Numbered from the stretch's first letter, positions 45,418 to 54,245 are shown. The stretch is 64,000 nt of DNA from Phycisphaerae bacterium (GCA_011050235.1 DRGC01000022.1:1-64000); one strand, 5' to 3'. Numbers and translations: made by a program. Notes: generated by a model not told the origin, from the letters alone.

Positions 45418-47154
45418 TCAGCAGGCGACGGCCTGTTTGAGTTCGGCCAGGATTCGAAGCGTTTCGGCGACGGCGTCGGCAACGGGCACGGCGGTCGGTT
45501 TGTCATCGGTGCGGCGTTTGACTTCGACGGCGCCTTCCTTGATCCCGCGATCGCCCACAACCACCCGCAGCGGAATGCCCAGCAGGTCGGCGTCCTTGAA
45601 CTTCACGCCGGGGCGGGCGTCCCGGTCGTCCAGCAGGACCTCCGCGCCGGCGGCCGTCAACTCGTCGTAGATGCGGGTCGCCTCAGCGACGACCGGTGGG
45701 CTGTCGGAATTGAGCTGGATGACCTCGATTTCGTACGGGGCGATGCTGACCGGCAGGATGCAGCCGTCCTTGTCGTTGGCCAGTTCGATCGCACCGGCCA
45801 GGATGCGGTTGATGCCGATCCCGTAGCACCCCATCAGCGTCGCCTGCGTGGCGCCGTTTTCGTCCAGGACGGTTGCGCCAAGCGCCTCGCTGTATTTCGT
45901 GCCGAGCTTGAAGACGTGGCCGATCTCGATTCCGCGGCTAAACTGCAACGGCTGACCTTTATGGGTGTCGCCCTCGGTTGCATTGCGGATGTCGGCAACG
46001 ATCACGTTGTCGCCATCGAGCGGGAAATCGCGCCCCGGCGCGACGTTGATCGTGTGGTAGTCGGTCCTGTTCGCGCCGGTCGCCGCGAGCGCCATCGCGG
46101 CCACGCCGTGGTCGACCACGAGCGTGTCGATCTTGTCCGCCAGACCCACTGGCCCGGCGAAGCCCACCGCGGCTCCGGTGACGCGTTGGATCGTCGCCTC
46201 GTCGGCCAGGTCGATATGGTCAGCGTCGACGACATGGGAGAGCTTGGCCTGGTTGGTTTCGTGATCACCGCGAACCAGCGCGACGACCGTTCGCTCGCCG
46301 GCGCTGTAGATGAGCGTCTTGATCATCTCGGCGGGCTTGGTGTGGAGAAACTCGCAGACCGCGTCGATCGTGCCGACGTCGGGCGTGTGGACGTCCTCGG
46401 GCGGGGGGGCGTCGAGGGGGTCGGCTTTGGGGAGGGGGTCGACCTCGGCCTTTTCGATGTTGGCCGCGTACGAGTCGTCGGCGGTGTGGACGATGATGTC
46501 CTCGCCGTTGTCGCAGGGGATCATGAACTCGTGGCTGGCCGAGCCGCCGATCGGGCCGGACTCGGCCTCGACGATCACGTACCGCAGCCCGCAGCGGGTA
46601 AAGATGCGGCAGTAGGCGTCGTACATCTTCCGATAGGTCGCTTCCAGGCCTTCGAGCGAGATGTCGAAGCTGTAGGCGTCCTTCATGATGAACTCGCGGC
46701 TGCGAAGGACGCCGAACCGCGGGCGGAACTCATCGCGAAACTTGGGCGAGATCTGATACAGATTGATGGGCAGCTGTTTGTAGGAGCTGATCTCGGCGGC
46801 GACCAGTGTGGTGACGACCTCCTCAGCCGTGGGGGCCAGGACGTTTTCTCGCCCGTGACGGTCGGTGAAGCGGAACATCGTCTCGCCGTAGTCGACGTCG
46901 CGGCCGGTTCTGGCCCACAGCTCCAGCGGCTGGAGGGCGGGCATCTGGAGCTCCAGGGCGCCGGCGGCGTCCATCTCCTCGCGGACGATGGCCATGATCT
47001 TCCGCAGGCTGCGCCACCCCAGCGGCAGGTAGGTGTAGGCGCCGCTGGCGACCTTGCGCATGAAGCCCGCGCGAATCATCAGCCGATGCGAGGCGATCTC
47101 CGCCTCGGCGGGTACTTCGCGCGTTGTCGGGATAAACGTTTGGCTGTATCGCAT
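45418..47154 (-). CDS. proS: Prolyl-tRNA synthetase
   Basis: This 578-residue class II synthetase is the bacterial type with an inserted editing domain. Motif 2 is RDEFRPRFGVLRSREF; MKDAYSFD, the INS editing region (about 225-390, from IDAVCEFLHTKPAEM), GCYGIGINR as motif 3 and the C-terminal anticodon-binding domain (DDRDARPGVKFKDADLLGIP) follow. Starting at 47154 fits alignment (MRYSQTFIPTTREVP), with GGAG 7 bases upstream; an open frame continues upstream but has no homology. It leads a pair with the LpxL-type gene. Confidence 0.97.
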   Translation of the reverse strand: MRYSQTFIPTTREVPAEAEIASHRLMIRAGFMRKVASGAYTYLPLGWRSLRKIMAIVREEMDAAGALELQMPALQPLELWARTGRDVDYGETMFRFTDRHGRENVLAPTAEEVVTTLVAAEISSYKQLPINLYQISPKFRDEFRPRFGVLRSREFIMKDAYSFDISLEGLEATYRKMYDAYCRIFTRCGLRYVIVEAESGPIGGSASHEFMIPCDNGEDIIVHTADDSYAANIEKAEVDPLPKADPLDAPPPEDVHTPDVGTIDAVCEFLHTKPAEMIKTLIYSAGERTVVALVRGDHETNQAKLSHVVDADHIDLADEATIQRVTGAAVGFAGPVGLADKIDTLVVDHGVAAMALAATGANRTDYHTINVAPGRDFPLDGDNVIVADIRNATEGDTHKGQPLQFSRGIEIGHVFKLGTKYSEALGATVLDENGATQATLMGCYGIGINRILAGAIELANDKDGCILPVSIAPYEIEVIQLNSDSPPVVAEATRIYDELTAAGAEVLLDDRDARPGVKFKDADLLGIPLRVVVGDRGIKEGAVEVKRRTDDKPTAVPVADAVAETLRILAELKQAVAC

Positions 47155-47182
47155 GGGCACTCCGGGGTCGCCTAGTCGGACG

Positions 47183-47211
47183 CTTATACACAGGAAGCGG
47201 CCTGTTTTCAA
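47183..47211 (-). promoter_or_regulatory. proS promoter
   Basis: Minus-strand TTGAAA (47211-47206) and TATAAG (47188-47183) are 17 bases apart. The start would be near 47176, about 22 bases before the ATG. Its -35 overlaps that of the divergent promoter. Confidence 0.6.
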
Positions 47212-47233
47212 TGCCGCCGGCGACGGGTACAAT
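47205..47233 (+). promoter_or_regulatory. Promoter of YhaM-like gene, leaderless start
   Basis: TTTTCA (47205-47210) and TACAAT (47228-47233) are 17 bases apart. The TACAAT ends 6 bases before the ATG at 47240, so the mRNA would begin at the start codon. No Shine-Dalgarno is present. Confidence 0.55.
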
Positions 47234-47239
47234 ACCGCC

Positions 47240-48217
47240 ATGGCCCCCGAACGACGATATATCAGCGAACTGGTTCCCAACGAGAGCATCGACGAGGTCT
47301 TCCTGGTGCGCGACAAGGACCTCCGGACCACCAAGAAGGGCGGCCTTTACGTCGTCGCCACCTTGGCCGATCGGTCGGGGACCGTCACGGCCCGCATGTG
47401 GGACGCCAACGAGGCGATCTTCCAGGGGATCCCCACCGACGGGTTCCTGCGCATCAAAGGCCGAACCGATGAGTACAAGGGCACGCTGCAGATCATCATC
47501 GAGGCCTGCCGGCCCTATCCGGTCGAGAAGGTGGTCATGGCCGACTTCCTGGCCACCACCCAGCGCGACGTGGAGGCGATGTGGTCGGACCTGCTGGAGA
47601 TCATGCGAGATATCCGCGACGAGCCGCTTCGTCTGCTGATCAAGAAGTTCACCGAGGATCAGGCGCTCGTCGCCGCCTACAAGAAGGCGCCCGCGGCGAT
47701 GGTGATGCACCACCCGTTCATGGGCGGGCTGCTGGAGCACACGCTCAACATCGCCAAGCTGGCCAAGGTCATCCTGCCCTTGTACCCGGGCCTCAACGGC
47801 GACCTGCTGTTGGCGGGCGTGTTTGTGCACGACATCGGCAAGACGGCCGAGCTGACCAGCGACCTGGCGATCAAATACACCGACCGCGGCCAACTCATCG
47901 GCCACATCGTGATGGCCTGTATCTGGGTGCAGGAAAAGGCCGACCTGCTCACCGACGAGCTGGGCGATGTGTTCCCGGCCAAGACCGTCATGCTGCTACA
48001 GCACCTGATTCTCTCGCACCACGGCGAGCATGAGTACGGCTCGCCCAAACTGCCGGCGATCCCCGAGGCGTTCGCCCTGCACTACCTGGACAACCTCGAC
48101 GCCAAGATGTTCATGACCTTCAACGCCATCGACACCGACGTCGACCCCAGCAGCGGCTTCACGGCCTACATGCGACAGCTCGAGACGCAGGTTTACAAGC
48201 ATAGCGACAAACTGTAA
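47240..48217 (+). CDS. YhaM-like OB-fold/HD-domain 3'-5' exonuclease
   Basis: This 325-residue protein has an N-terminal OB-fold nucleic-acid-binding domain (VFLVRDKDLRTTKKGGLYVV, GTVTARMWDANE) and an HD phosphohydrolase domain from about 150 (GGLLEHTLNIAKL, FVHDIGKTAEL with the HD pair, HLILSHHGE, YLDNLDAKM). YhaM-family proteins are metal-dependent 3'-5' exonucleases acting on RNA and DNA. It is divergent from proS with 85 bases between the starts. The domain assignment is secure; the exact substrate is inferred. Confidence 0.88.
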   Translation: MAPERRYISELVPNESIDEVFLVRDKDLRTTKKGGLYVVATLADRSGTVTARMWDANEAIFQGIPTDGFLRIKGRTDEYKGTLQIIIEACRPYPVEKVVMADFLATTQRDVEAMWSDLLEIMRDIRDEPLRLLIKKFTEDQALVAAYKKAPAAMVMHHPFMGGLLEHTLNIAKLAKVILPLYPGLNGDLLLAGVFVHDIGKTAELTSDLAIKYTDRGQLIGHIVMACIWVQEKADLLTDELGDVFPAKTVMLLQHLILSHHGEHEYGSPKLPAIPEAFALHYLDNLDAKMFMTFNAIDTDVDPSSGFTAYMRQLETQVYKHSDKL

Positions 48218-48233
48218 GGGAGGGGGATGCGAC

Positions 48234-48749
48234 ATGTCAGGGCTGGAAAGACGAACAGACAGTCGAGTGAAAATGCGTGGGCAACAAGTTGCCCACCTTA
48301 CGAGGCTGGTGCTAATGCTCGTCGTAGCGTGTTTGGTGACCGTCTCCTCGTGCAGGAGATTGACTAAGGCGCTGCCAACAACCAGAGCCAAGCAACGGGA
48401 AGGTCGAACAGTGGAACTGCCGATCGAATACGTAAGATTACTGGAAACGGGGCAATCCCTTGAGGAGAGGGGCCTGTCTGAGATGGGGCTGCTGAAGGAA
48501 GATGCCTTGGCTGCTGTTGAAATCCTGAAAGCGGCGGGGGTGCGGATTCTTGGTGGGGATGTCTGGACGATCAAGGATAGCAACTACGAGGTAACAGGGG
48601 TTTGGTACACGGACCAGCGGCCAGGTGAAACCGACGATGAGTGTACAGCTAGGTCATGGGACGAAAGCAGCCGGTACATTGCCGCATATCCCGACCCGAA
48701 GGAGGAAGAAGGCGTGTGGTTCGTCCTAGTTCCTTCGGATGGGGAATAG
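48234..48749 (+). CDS. Imm40-like immunity-domain lipoprotein
   Basis: This 171-residue protein has an N-terminal lipoprotein-type segment (LVLMLVVACLVTVSSC, Cys about residue 40) and a domain from about 60: LPIEYVRLLETGQSLEERGL, LLKEDALAAVEILKAAGVRI, LGGDVWTIKDSNYEVTGVWY and WDESSRYIAAYPDPKEEEGV. I recognise this as the Imm40 immunity family from polymorphic toxin systems. There is no toxin gene beside it. The codons are less GC-rich than those of neighbours. GGAGGGGG precedes the ATG. It sits 16 bases after the exonuclease gene, and a MITE with its target duplication begins 2 bases after the stop. Confidence 0.7.
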   Translation: MSGLERRTDSRVKMRGQQVAHLTRLVLMLVVACLVTVSSCRRLTKALPTTRAKQREGRTVELPIEYVRLLETGQSLEERGLSEMGLLKEDALAAVEILKAAGVRILGGDVWTIKDSNYEVTGVWYTDQRPGETDDECTARSWDESSRYIAAYPDPKEEEGVWFVLVPSDGE

Positions 48750-48750
48750 C

Positions 48751-49072
48751 ACGTGTGGGTCATGGTCCTAACTTAAGGGGTGGACGCTTCAATCAGGGGC
48801 TTGTCGCTGCTTCAGCCCAACGGGCTGACATGAATCAGCCTAGGGCGAAGCCCTAGGATAGGGGCATTACCGACAGGCAAGCCCCAACGGGGCGCAATGA
48901 GCTATTCGCAATGGGCTACCGACCAATCATATCGCTCCTTCAGAGCTTCCGCGCCGTTGGATGACGCAGTCCCAGGGCTTCGCCCTAGGCTGACGCATAT
49001 GAGGCCGTTGGCCTCGAAAAGAAGCTAATCGAGGCCACCAATCCCTTAACTTGGGGCCATTGACGTGTGGGT
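48751..49072 (-). mobile_element. Complete MITE-like element with TIRs and 10-bp target duplication (copy 1)
   Basis: The element spans 48761-49062 (302 bases) and is flanked by a perfect direct repeat ACGTGTGGGT (48751-48760 and 49063-49072). The ends are inverted: left CATGGTCCTAACTTAAGGG, right CCCTTAACTTGGGGCCATTG, pairing over about 18 bases. Inside are small hairpins built around AGCCCAACGGGCT, CCTAGGGCGAAGCCCTAGG (twice, the second as its complement loop), GCCCCAACGGGGC and GAGGCCGTTGGCCTC. No open frame of note is inside. Orientation is opposite to the copies at 55 and 57 kb, hence '-'. Ends and duplication are seen; non-autonomous transposition is inferred. Confidence 0.85.
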
Positions 49073-49143
49073 AGAATGAGGGTGGTGGCTGTACCTATCC
49101 AACTGTTCCGCCCAGTCGCCCAGGCTGATGGGGAGGATAGTCC

Positions 49144-49172
49144 TTGATTGCCCCGGCCGGGTTAGGTAAACT
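49144..49172 (+). promoter_or_regulatory. Probable tldD-tldE promoter
   Basis: TTGATT (49144-49149) and TAAACT (49167-49172) are 17 bases apart, predicting a start near 49180, about 70 bases before the GTG. It lies outside the mobile element. Confidence 0.4.
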
Positions 49173-49248
49173 ACCCCGTTTCTCGTAATGTCTTCTCCGC
49201 CCTGATGAGTGTCCGGGGCGGCATTGCCCCCAAACTGGGAGTTTTCGT

Positions 49249-50613
49249 GTGAAGGATCGACTGCTGGAGGCAGTCCGGCGAGCCAACGCCGACTATGTGG
49301 ACGTTCGCTTCGAAGAATGCGATCGGACCAACGTGGATTTTCGTCGTGACCACGTTGAGGGCGTGGGTTCGTCTCGGATGACCGGAGGGATTGTGCGCGC
49401 TTGCCACAAGGGCGGCTGGGGGATCACGACGTTCGACCTGCTGGACGACCTGGACAAATCCGTGGCCGAGGCCTGCGATGGGGCCCGCCTGGTCGGGCGG
49501 GGCCAGACCGAACTGGGCGAGGTCGACGGCGCTGCCGACGGCGTGGATATCACCGTCGAGATGACCGAAGACCCGCGCGGCGTCAGCCTCGATGAAAAGA
49601 TCGCCCTCGTCCGCGAGTACAACGATATCCTGCTGGGCCACGACAACATCGAAAGCTCCGACGTGGGGTACCTGGATGCGTTCCGGACGATCACGTTCGC
49701 CTCCAGCCGCGGCGTGAACTTTAGCGAGCAGAGGCCCGGCTGTGCGATCAACATGTCGGCGACGGCCCGGGACGGCAAGCTGCTGCAGCGGGCGTCCGAC
49801 GCGCTCCGATCGCGGGACGATTTCGGCGCGCTGCGCGGCAAGGGCGAGTTGGCCGACATCGTCGGCGGGCGGGCGTCGTCGCTGCTGAAGGCGCCGCCGT
49901 GTCCGGGCGGGACGTCCACCGTCGTGCTCGATGCCGAGATGGCGGGCGTATTCATGCATGAGGCGTTCGGGCACCTGTCCGAGGGCGACCATATCTACGA
50001 AGACAAGAAACTCGCTCGCCTGGTGCACCTGGGGCGCGAGGTCGGCCCCAAAGAGCTGAATGTCGTCGACGACGGCACGATTCCGGGCCTGCCGGGCACG
50101 ACGGCCTTCGATGACGAGGGCACGCCGCCGCAGAAGACCTACCTGATCAAGGATGGCGTGCTGGTGGGATACTTGCACTCGCTGGAGACGGCCGGCAAGA
50201 TGCAGCACCGCCCGACCGGTAACGCTCGCGCCGGCCAGCGGGGTCAGACCCCCCAGGTCCGCATGACCAACACGCTCATCGAGAACGGGCCCAAGACGCG
50301 CGAGGAAGTGTTCGCCGGCATCGACCGCGGCATCTACGCCTGCGGGATGTTCGGCGGCAACACGCAACTGGAGATGTTTTCGTTCTCGGCGGCATACGGG
50401 TATCTGATCGAGAACGGCCAGGTCGGCGAGCTGGTTCGCGACGTCATGCTGGCCGGCAACGTGTTTGAAACGCTGCATTCCATTGACGCGATCGGCAACG
50501 ACCAGCGGATCCCGGCGCGCGGCGGCTCGTGCGGCAAGGGCGGCCAGGGCGTGCCCGTGGCGCTTGGCTCGCCGCATATTCGTATCCGCGACGTTGTGGT
50601 GGGCGGACGATGA
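49249..50613 (+). CDS. tldD: TldD metalloprotease subunit
   Basis: This 454-residue protein is the catalytic TldD half of the TldD/TldE protease. HEAFGHLSEGD near residue 240 (HExxxH) provides the zinc-binding site. GGRASSLLKAPPCPGGTSTV precedes it, and IYACGMFGGNTQLEMFSF and ARGGSCGKGGQGVPVALG lie towards the C-terminus. TldD/E cleaves unfolded peptides, including modified-peptide precursors. The start is GTG with GGGAG about 9 bases upstream. It overlaps tldE by ATGA. Confidence 0.95.
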   Translation: MKDRLLEAVRRANADYVDVRFEECDRTNVDFRRDHVEGVGSSRMTGGIVRACHKGGWGITTFDLLDDLDKSVAEACDGARLVGRGQTELGEVDGAADGVDITVEMTEDPRGVSLDEKIALVREYNDILLGHDNIESSDVGYLDAFRTITFASSRGVNFSEQRPGCAINMSATARDGKLLQRASDALRSRDDFGALRGKGELADIVGGRASSLLKAPPCPGGTSTVVLDAEMAGVFMHEAFGHLSEGDHIYEDKKLARLVHLGREVGPKELNVVDDGTIPGLPGTTAFDDEGTPPQKTYLIKDGVLVGYLHSLETAGKMQHRPTGNARAGQRGQTPQVRMTNTLIENGPKTREEVFAGIDRGIYACGMFGGNTQLEMFSFSAAYGYLIENGQVGELVRDVMLAGNVFETLHSIDAIGNDQRIPARGGSCGKGGQGVPVALGSPHIRIRDVVVGGR

Positions 50614-51950
50614 GGGAACAGGACGCGATGGACGTGATGAACGACTCGATGATCGACGAGATGATCGATCTCTTCGGCCGAGGGATCGACAAGGCCAAGC
50701 TCCTGGGCGCCGCCAGCGTCAAGCTATCGTTCTCCCGCCACGAAAGTCACTCGTGCAGGTTCAGCGGCGGGCGGCTGAAGACCACCAACACCCGGCGCGG
50801 CATGAGCTACCACATCAGCGCGATCGTGGACGGCCGGCTGGGCGGCGTGGGCGGCAACCGCCTGCGCGATTTCGATACGCTGCTCAAACGCGCCGTCAGC
50901 CTCGCGCCGCACGGCAACCGCGTGTATTTCGACGTCTACCCGGCCCCCAGCGAATACGTGCAGGTGCAAACCTATTCGCCGCGGACGGCCGAACTGACCC
51001 GCCAGGAAATGGTGGACGCCTGCCGGACCATCAACGACGCCCTCATCGGCCACGACGACGAGCTGTATGTCGAGACCGGCTCGTCCAAGTCGATCAGTGA
51101 GTCGCTGCTGATGACCAGCGGCGGTGTGGTCAACAAGAACACCGCCACCGGCTGGGGCCTGCACGGCGGGGCGGTCCGCACGACCGGGACCGATATCTTT
51201 CACGCCGGCGCCGGCCGAGGCTGGAAGCACCTTAACGACCTGTGGGACCCGCAGTACATCATCGACCGCACGGTCCGCGACCTGGGGATGTCGGCGACAA
51301 TCGTTCCCGCGCCTTCGGGTAAGATGAAGGCCCTTCTGGACCCCGGCGTCTTCGGGGCGTTCCTCTCGCCGGTGACGATGGGCATCAACGGCCGATCCGT
51401 CGCGCAGGGCAACTCGCCGCTGGCCGGGCGCCTGGGCGAGCAACTCCTCGACGCCGCGATCACGCTGGTGGACAACCCGCACCGCGATTGGGCTGCGGCC
51501 GTCTGCATGGACGGCGACGGTGTGCCGACGAGCGTGCATCATGTCGTCGCCGACGGCGTGCTGAAGATGTTCCTATACGATCTCGATACCGCCGCGATGG
51601 TGGGCCAGCAGGCCACGGGCAACAGCGGCTGCGGCCTGTACGGGCTGGAGATCCCCGGCGGCGGGCGGACCCACGAGCAGATGCTGGCGTCGATCGACGA
51701 GGGAATCTACATCCGCGGCATGCTGGGCTTTGGGCAGGGCAACCTGGCCAGCGGCGATTTCTCGGCCAACCTCTCGCCCGGCTACCTGATCCGAAACGGC
51801 GAGATCGTCGGCCGCATCAAGAACACAATGATCGCGGGCAATCTGTTCGACCTGCTCCAAGACGGCGTCGAGCTGTCCAGCGACTACGAGCGTCCAGGCC
51901 GAGTGCCCTGGGCGCTGATCGACGGCATCAACGTCAGCGCCGCCAGGTAA
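50610..51950 (+). CDS. pmbA: TldE/PmbA metalloprotease subunit
   Basis: This 446-residue partner of TldD starts in the ATGA overlap. It shares the fold but lacks the HExxxH motif, as expected for the TldE half, which completes the active-site chamber. Recognisable blocks are FSGGRLKTTNTRRGMSYHIS, MKALLDPGVFGAFLSPVTMG, QATGNSGCGLYGLEIPGGGR and GSWSANLSPGY-like GDFSANLSPGYLIRNGEIVG. It should form a heterodimer with TldD in the cytoplasm. Confidence 0.93.
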   Translation: MREQDAMDVMNDSMIDEMIDLFGRGIDKAKLLGAASVKLSFSRHESHSCRFSGGRLKTTNTRRGMSYHISAIVDGRLGGVGGNRLRDFDTLLKRAVSLAPHGNRVYFDVYPAPSEYVQVQTYSPRTAELTRQEMVDACRTINDALIGHDDELYVETGSSKSISESLLMTSGGVVNKNTATGWGLHGGAVRTTGTDIFHAGAGRGWKHLNDLWDPQYIIDRTVRDLGMSATIVPAPSGKMKALLDPGVFGAFLSPVTMGINGRSVAQGNSPLAGRLGEQLLDAAITLVDNPHRDWAAAVCMDGDGVPTSVHHVVADGVLKMFLYDLDTAAMVGQQATGNSGCGLYGLEIPGGGRTHEQMLASIDEGIYIRGMLGFGQGNLASGDFSANLSPGYLIRNGEIVGRIKNTMIAGNLFDLLQDGVELSSDYERPGRVPWALIDGINVSAAR

Positions 51951-52115
51951 ACGCCCCATCGGGGCCGGGGAGCCCTGCCTGCCGACCCGTAACCCCGCTG
52001 GGCGGGCTGTCGAGCCTGGCGAATGCGGGCTGGCGTTGGCCGGGGTGGCGCGTGATAATGGGTTGGTATCCGTTGAGCAAGCGGGGCGGGCCATGTCGTA
52101 TTAAGGAATGTAGCG

Positions 52116-52571
52116 ATGAAGATCGAGAAATTCCTCAAGAAGGCCGGGGTGGCGTTCGAGACACACCGGCACCCCAAGGCGTTCACCGCCCAGGAGCTGG
52201 CGCACGAGGAGCACGTCACCGGCCACGCGGTGGCCAAGTCGGTGGCCGTCCATGCCGACGGGCGGAATGTGCTCTGCGTCCTGCCGGCCAGTTGTCGGGT
52301 CGACTTCACCAAGCTGAGCGGCGCGCTGGGCGCGACGAAATGCGGCTTGGTTAGCGAAGACGAACTAACCGAGCTGTTCCCCGACGTGAAGGTCGGCGCC
52401 GAGCCGCCCTTCGGCAGCCTCTACGGCTTGGAGACGGTCGTCGACGAGCGGCTGGCCCAGTGCGAGTGCATCACGTTCTCGGCGGGCACGTATCGCAAGG
52501 CCATCCGCATGTCTTACGCCGAATACGCCCGCCTCGCCGAGCCCAAGGTCTTCGACTTCGCCGCCAGCTAG
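52116..52571 (+). CDS. YbaK/EbsC-type aminoacyl-tRNA deacylase
   Basis: This 151-residue stand-alone editing domain has HPKAFTAQELAHEEHVTGHA near the start, AVHADGRNVLCVLPAS as the central strand, and FGSLYGLETVVDERLAQCEC with the GSLYGL pattern of YbaK/ProX-family enzymes, which clear mischarged tRNA. K45-equivalent Lys is in HAVAKSVAV. It is convergent with the YlbF-like gene, 24 bases apart. Its target amino acid is not predictable; the homologous domain occurs inside the proS of this window. Confidence 0.88.
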   Translation: MKIEKFLKKAGVAFETHRHPKAFTAQELAHEEHVTGHAVAKSVAVHADGRNVLCVLPASCRVDFTKLSGALGATKCGLVSEDELTELFPDVKVGAEPPFGSLYGLETVVDERLAQCECITFSAGTYRKAIRMSYAEYARLAEPKVFDFAAS

Positions 52572-52594
52572 GCCTGGGCCTCTCCGTCCCCTTT

Positions 52595-52954
52595 TTAACG
52601 TTGGGACTGCTCGGACCAGCCTTCGGTGCCCTGCAGGTGGTGCAGGAGCGTCTGGCTGACCTTGCGCATCATGTCGGTGTACTCCACCTGGGCGGCGCTG
52701 AAGGCCTTGAACGTCTCTTGGGCGGCCAGCTTGCTCTGCAGGTCGTTGAGCTTGTGTTTGTCTTCCGGCTCGATGGGCTGCTGCTTCTGGGTCAGTTCGG
52801 TGATCTTGCCGAACTGCTCGGTGAAATCCTTCAGCAACGTCATGGCCTCCGGCTGGGCGTTCATGGCCTCGCGGGCGGTGCGGTAGTCGGCGGCCTGTTT
52901 CGACTGGGCGATCGTCTTGCCGAGTTGATCGGCGAGTTTGAGAATGGCGTCCAT
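52595..52954 (-). CDS. YlbF/YmcA-like protein
   Basis: This 119-residue all-helical protein has LADQLGKTIAQSKQAADYRT near the start, ALLKDFTEQFGKITEL-like heptads and KLNDLQSKLAAQETFKAFSA, matching the Com_YlbF family. Firmicute YlbF and YmcA form a complex that tunes RNase Y and biofilm or competence; role in Planctomycetota is unknown. AAGGA lies before the ATG at 52954. Cytoplasmic. Confidence 0.8.
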   Translation of the reverse strand: MDAILKLADQLGKTIAQSKQAADYRTAREAMNAQPEAMTLLKDFTEQFGKITELTQKQQPIEPEDKHKLNDLQSKLAAQETFKAFSAAQVEYTDMMRKVSQTLLHHLQGTEGWSEQSQR

Positions 52955-53064
52955 GGCGGTTTCCTTCGCGGGGGCGTGTGAGCCGCCCGCAGAATATTGG
53001 CACGTCGATGGCGATGCCACCCATTTTCTCGCGGGAAGACGGCCGCCATTGCTATTTGCGGACG

Positions 53065-53961
53065 TCAGGCGCCCAGGAAATCGGCGATCAGCTTGACGAC
53101 CTTTTTCGCTTCGCTGCCGGTGGGGTCTTTGGCGGTGTCGAAGACCATCACGGCCAGGCCCGCCAGCAGGCCGCTGGCGATCAGTTCGCGGACGGAGGTG
53201 ACGAACTCGTCGCTCGTCAGGCCGTCGGGCACGGGCTGGACGTGGGCCGACATCTCCGACGCGTCCAGGATGTCCAGGTCGATGTGCAGGTAGACGTTTT
53301 CGACGCGCGAGCGCAGATCGGCGACGATCTCCCCCATCGCCGCGGCCGGGCCCGCCTGGCGGATGCGGTCGGCCGTCCATACGCGGACCTTCGAGTTGTC
53401 CAGGGCGATCTGCTCTTGCCCGTCCAGGTCGCGCGTGCCGTAGAGGGTGACATTCTCTTCGGCCAGTTGCGGCTCGTCGCGGAAAAGCTTGGTCAGTTCC
53501 TCCGGCCCGCGGCCGACGAGGATGGCGTTTTCCATCCCGCCGATCAGGCCCGACGGGGAGGTCTCCGGCAGGTTGAAATCGCCGTGGGCGTCCATGAACA
53601 CCTGCCCGATCGGCGGCCCCAGGGCGCGGCGAAACCCCTCGAGGATGCCCAGCATCACGCTGTCTTCCCCGCCGATTATCAGGGGAACGTAGCCGTCACC
53701 GACGACCTGCTCGACGGTGTCGGCAATGACGCGACTTGCGGCCTTGACCTGCTCCGGGTTGCGCAGATTGGGATTGCTGTCGTCATAGGGCGGCAGATCG
53801 ACGTCGATATCGCCGAAGTCGACGACCTCGTCCACGACGCCGCGGACGGCCTCGACCAGGCCGGCGCGCCGAAACGCCACCGCCGAAGCGGCAATGCCCT
53901 CACACTCCCAGCCGACCCAGATCGGATCGCCGATGATGCCCAGTTTCTTGATCGTCGCCAT
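53065..53961 (-). CDS. Ureohydrolase (arginase/agmatinase)-fold protein with altered metal motif
   Basis: This 298-residue protein has the arginase-family blocks VPLIIGGEDSVMLGILEGF, QVFMDAHGDFN and YLHIDLDILDASE. The DAHxD and DxDxxD metal motifs are kept. The first motif, GGDHS in arginases, reads GGEDS, so the His that holds Mn A is replaced by Asp (and the Asp before it by Glu). The catalysed reaction may be altered; agmatinase, formimidoylglutamase and arginase cannot be distinguished. Single gene, start 53961 with a weak ribosome site. Confidence 0.82.
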   Translation of the reverse strand: MATIKKLGIIGDPIWVGWECEGIAASAVAFRRAGLVEAVRGVVDEVVDFGDIDVDLPPYDDSNPNLRNPEQVKAASRVIADTVEQVVGDGYVPLIIGGEDSVMLGILEGFRRALGPPIGQVFMDAHGDFNLPETSPSGLIGGMENAILVGRGPEELTKLFRDEPQLAEENVTLYGTRDLDGQEQIALDNSKVRVWTADRIRQAGPAAAMGEIVADLRSRVENVYLHIDLDILDASEMSAHVQPVPDGLTSDEFVTSVRELIASGLLAGLAVMVFDTAKDPTGSEAKKVVKLIADFLGA

Positions 53962-54020
53962 GCGTGACTCCTGTTTTCCCGGGCCGGTATGTGTGACATA
54001 ACTGCGCCCACAAGAAAACG

Positions 54021-54126
54021 GAAAGCTGAAATCTTAAAGCTTAAAGCTGAAAATCAAAAGCATTGAAACAAAACCGTCCAGGCCCCCTGCCCATTTCAGC
54101 TTTCAGCTTTCAGCTTTCAGCTTTCT
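54021..54126. repeat. Hairpin with heptamer-periodic arms (copy R4)
   Basis: Left arm GAAAGCTGAAATCTTAAAGC (from 54021) and right arm TTTCAGCTTTCAGCTTTCAG (54094-54126) are inverted, the right arm being four perfect copies of the heptamer TTTCAGC. The loop differs from that of R1 and R3, so this is a related design with other sequence. The gap 53962-54245 holds little else. Confidence 0.75.
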
Positions 54127-54245
54127 GTCGCCGTCCTTGCGGTTTGGCACATGGGGTGATTATCATTCCGCGTTTCGGGCCCGCTGTCGGCCGGTTCAGC
54201 CGGGCGAGGCCGGACCAACGCCGCCGAGCAAATAAGGAGTAGATC

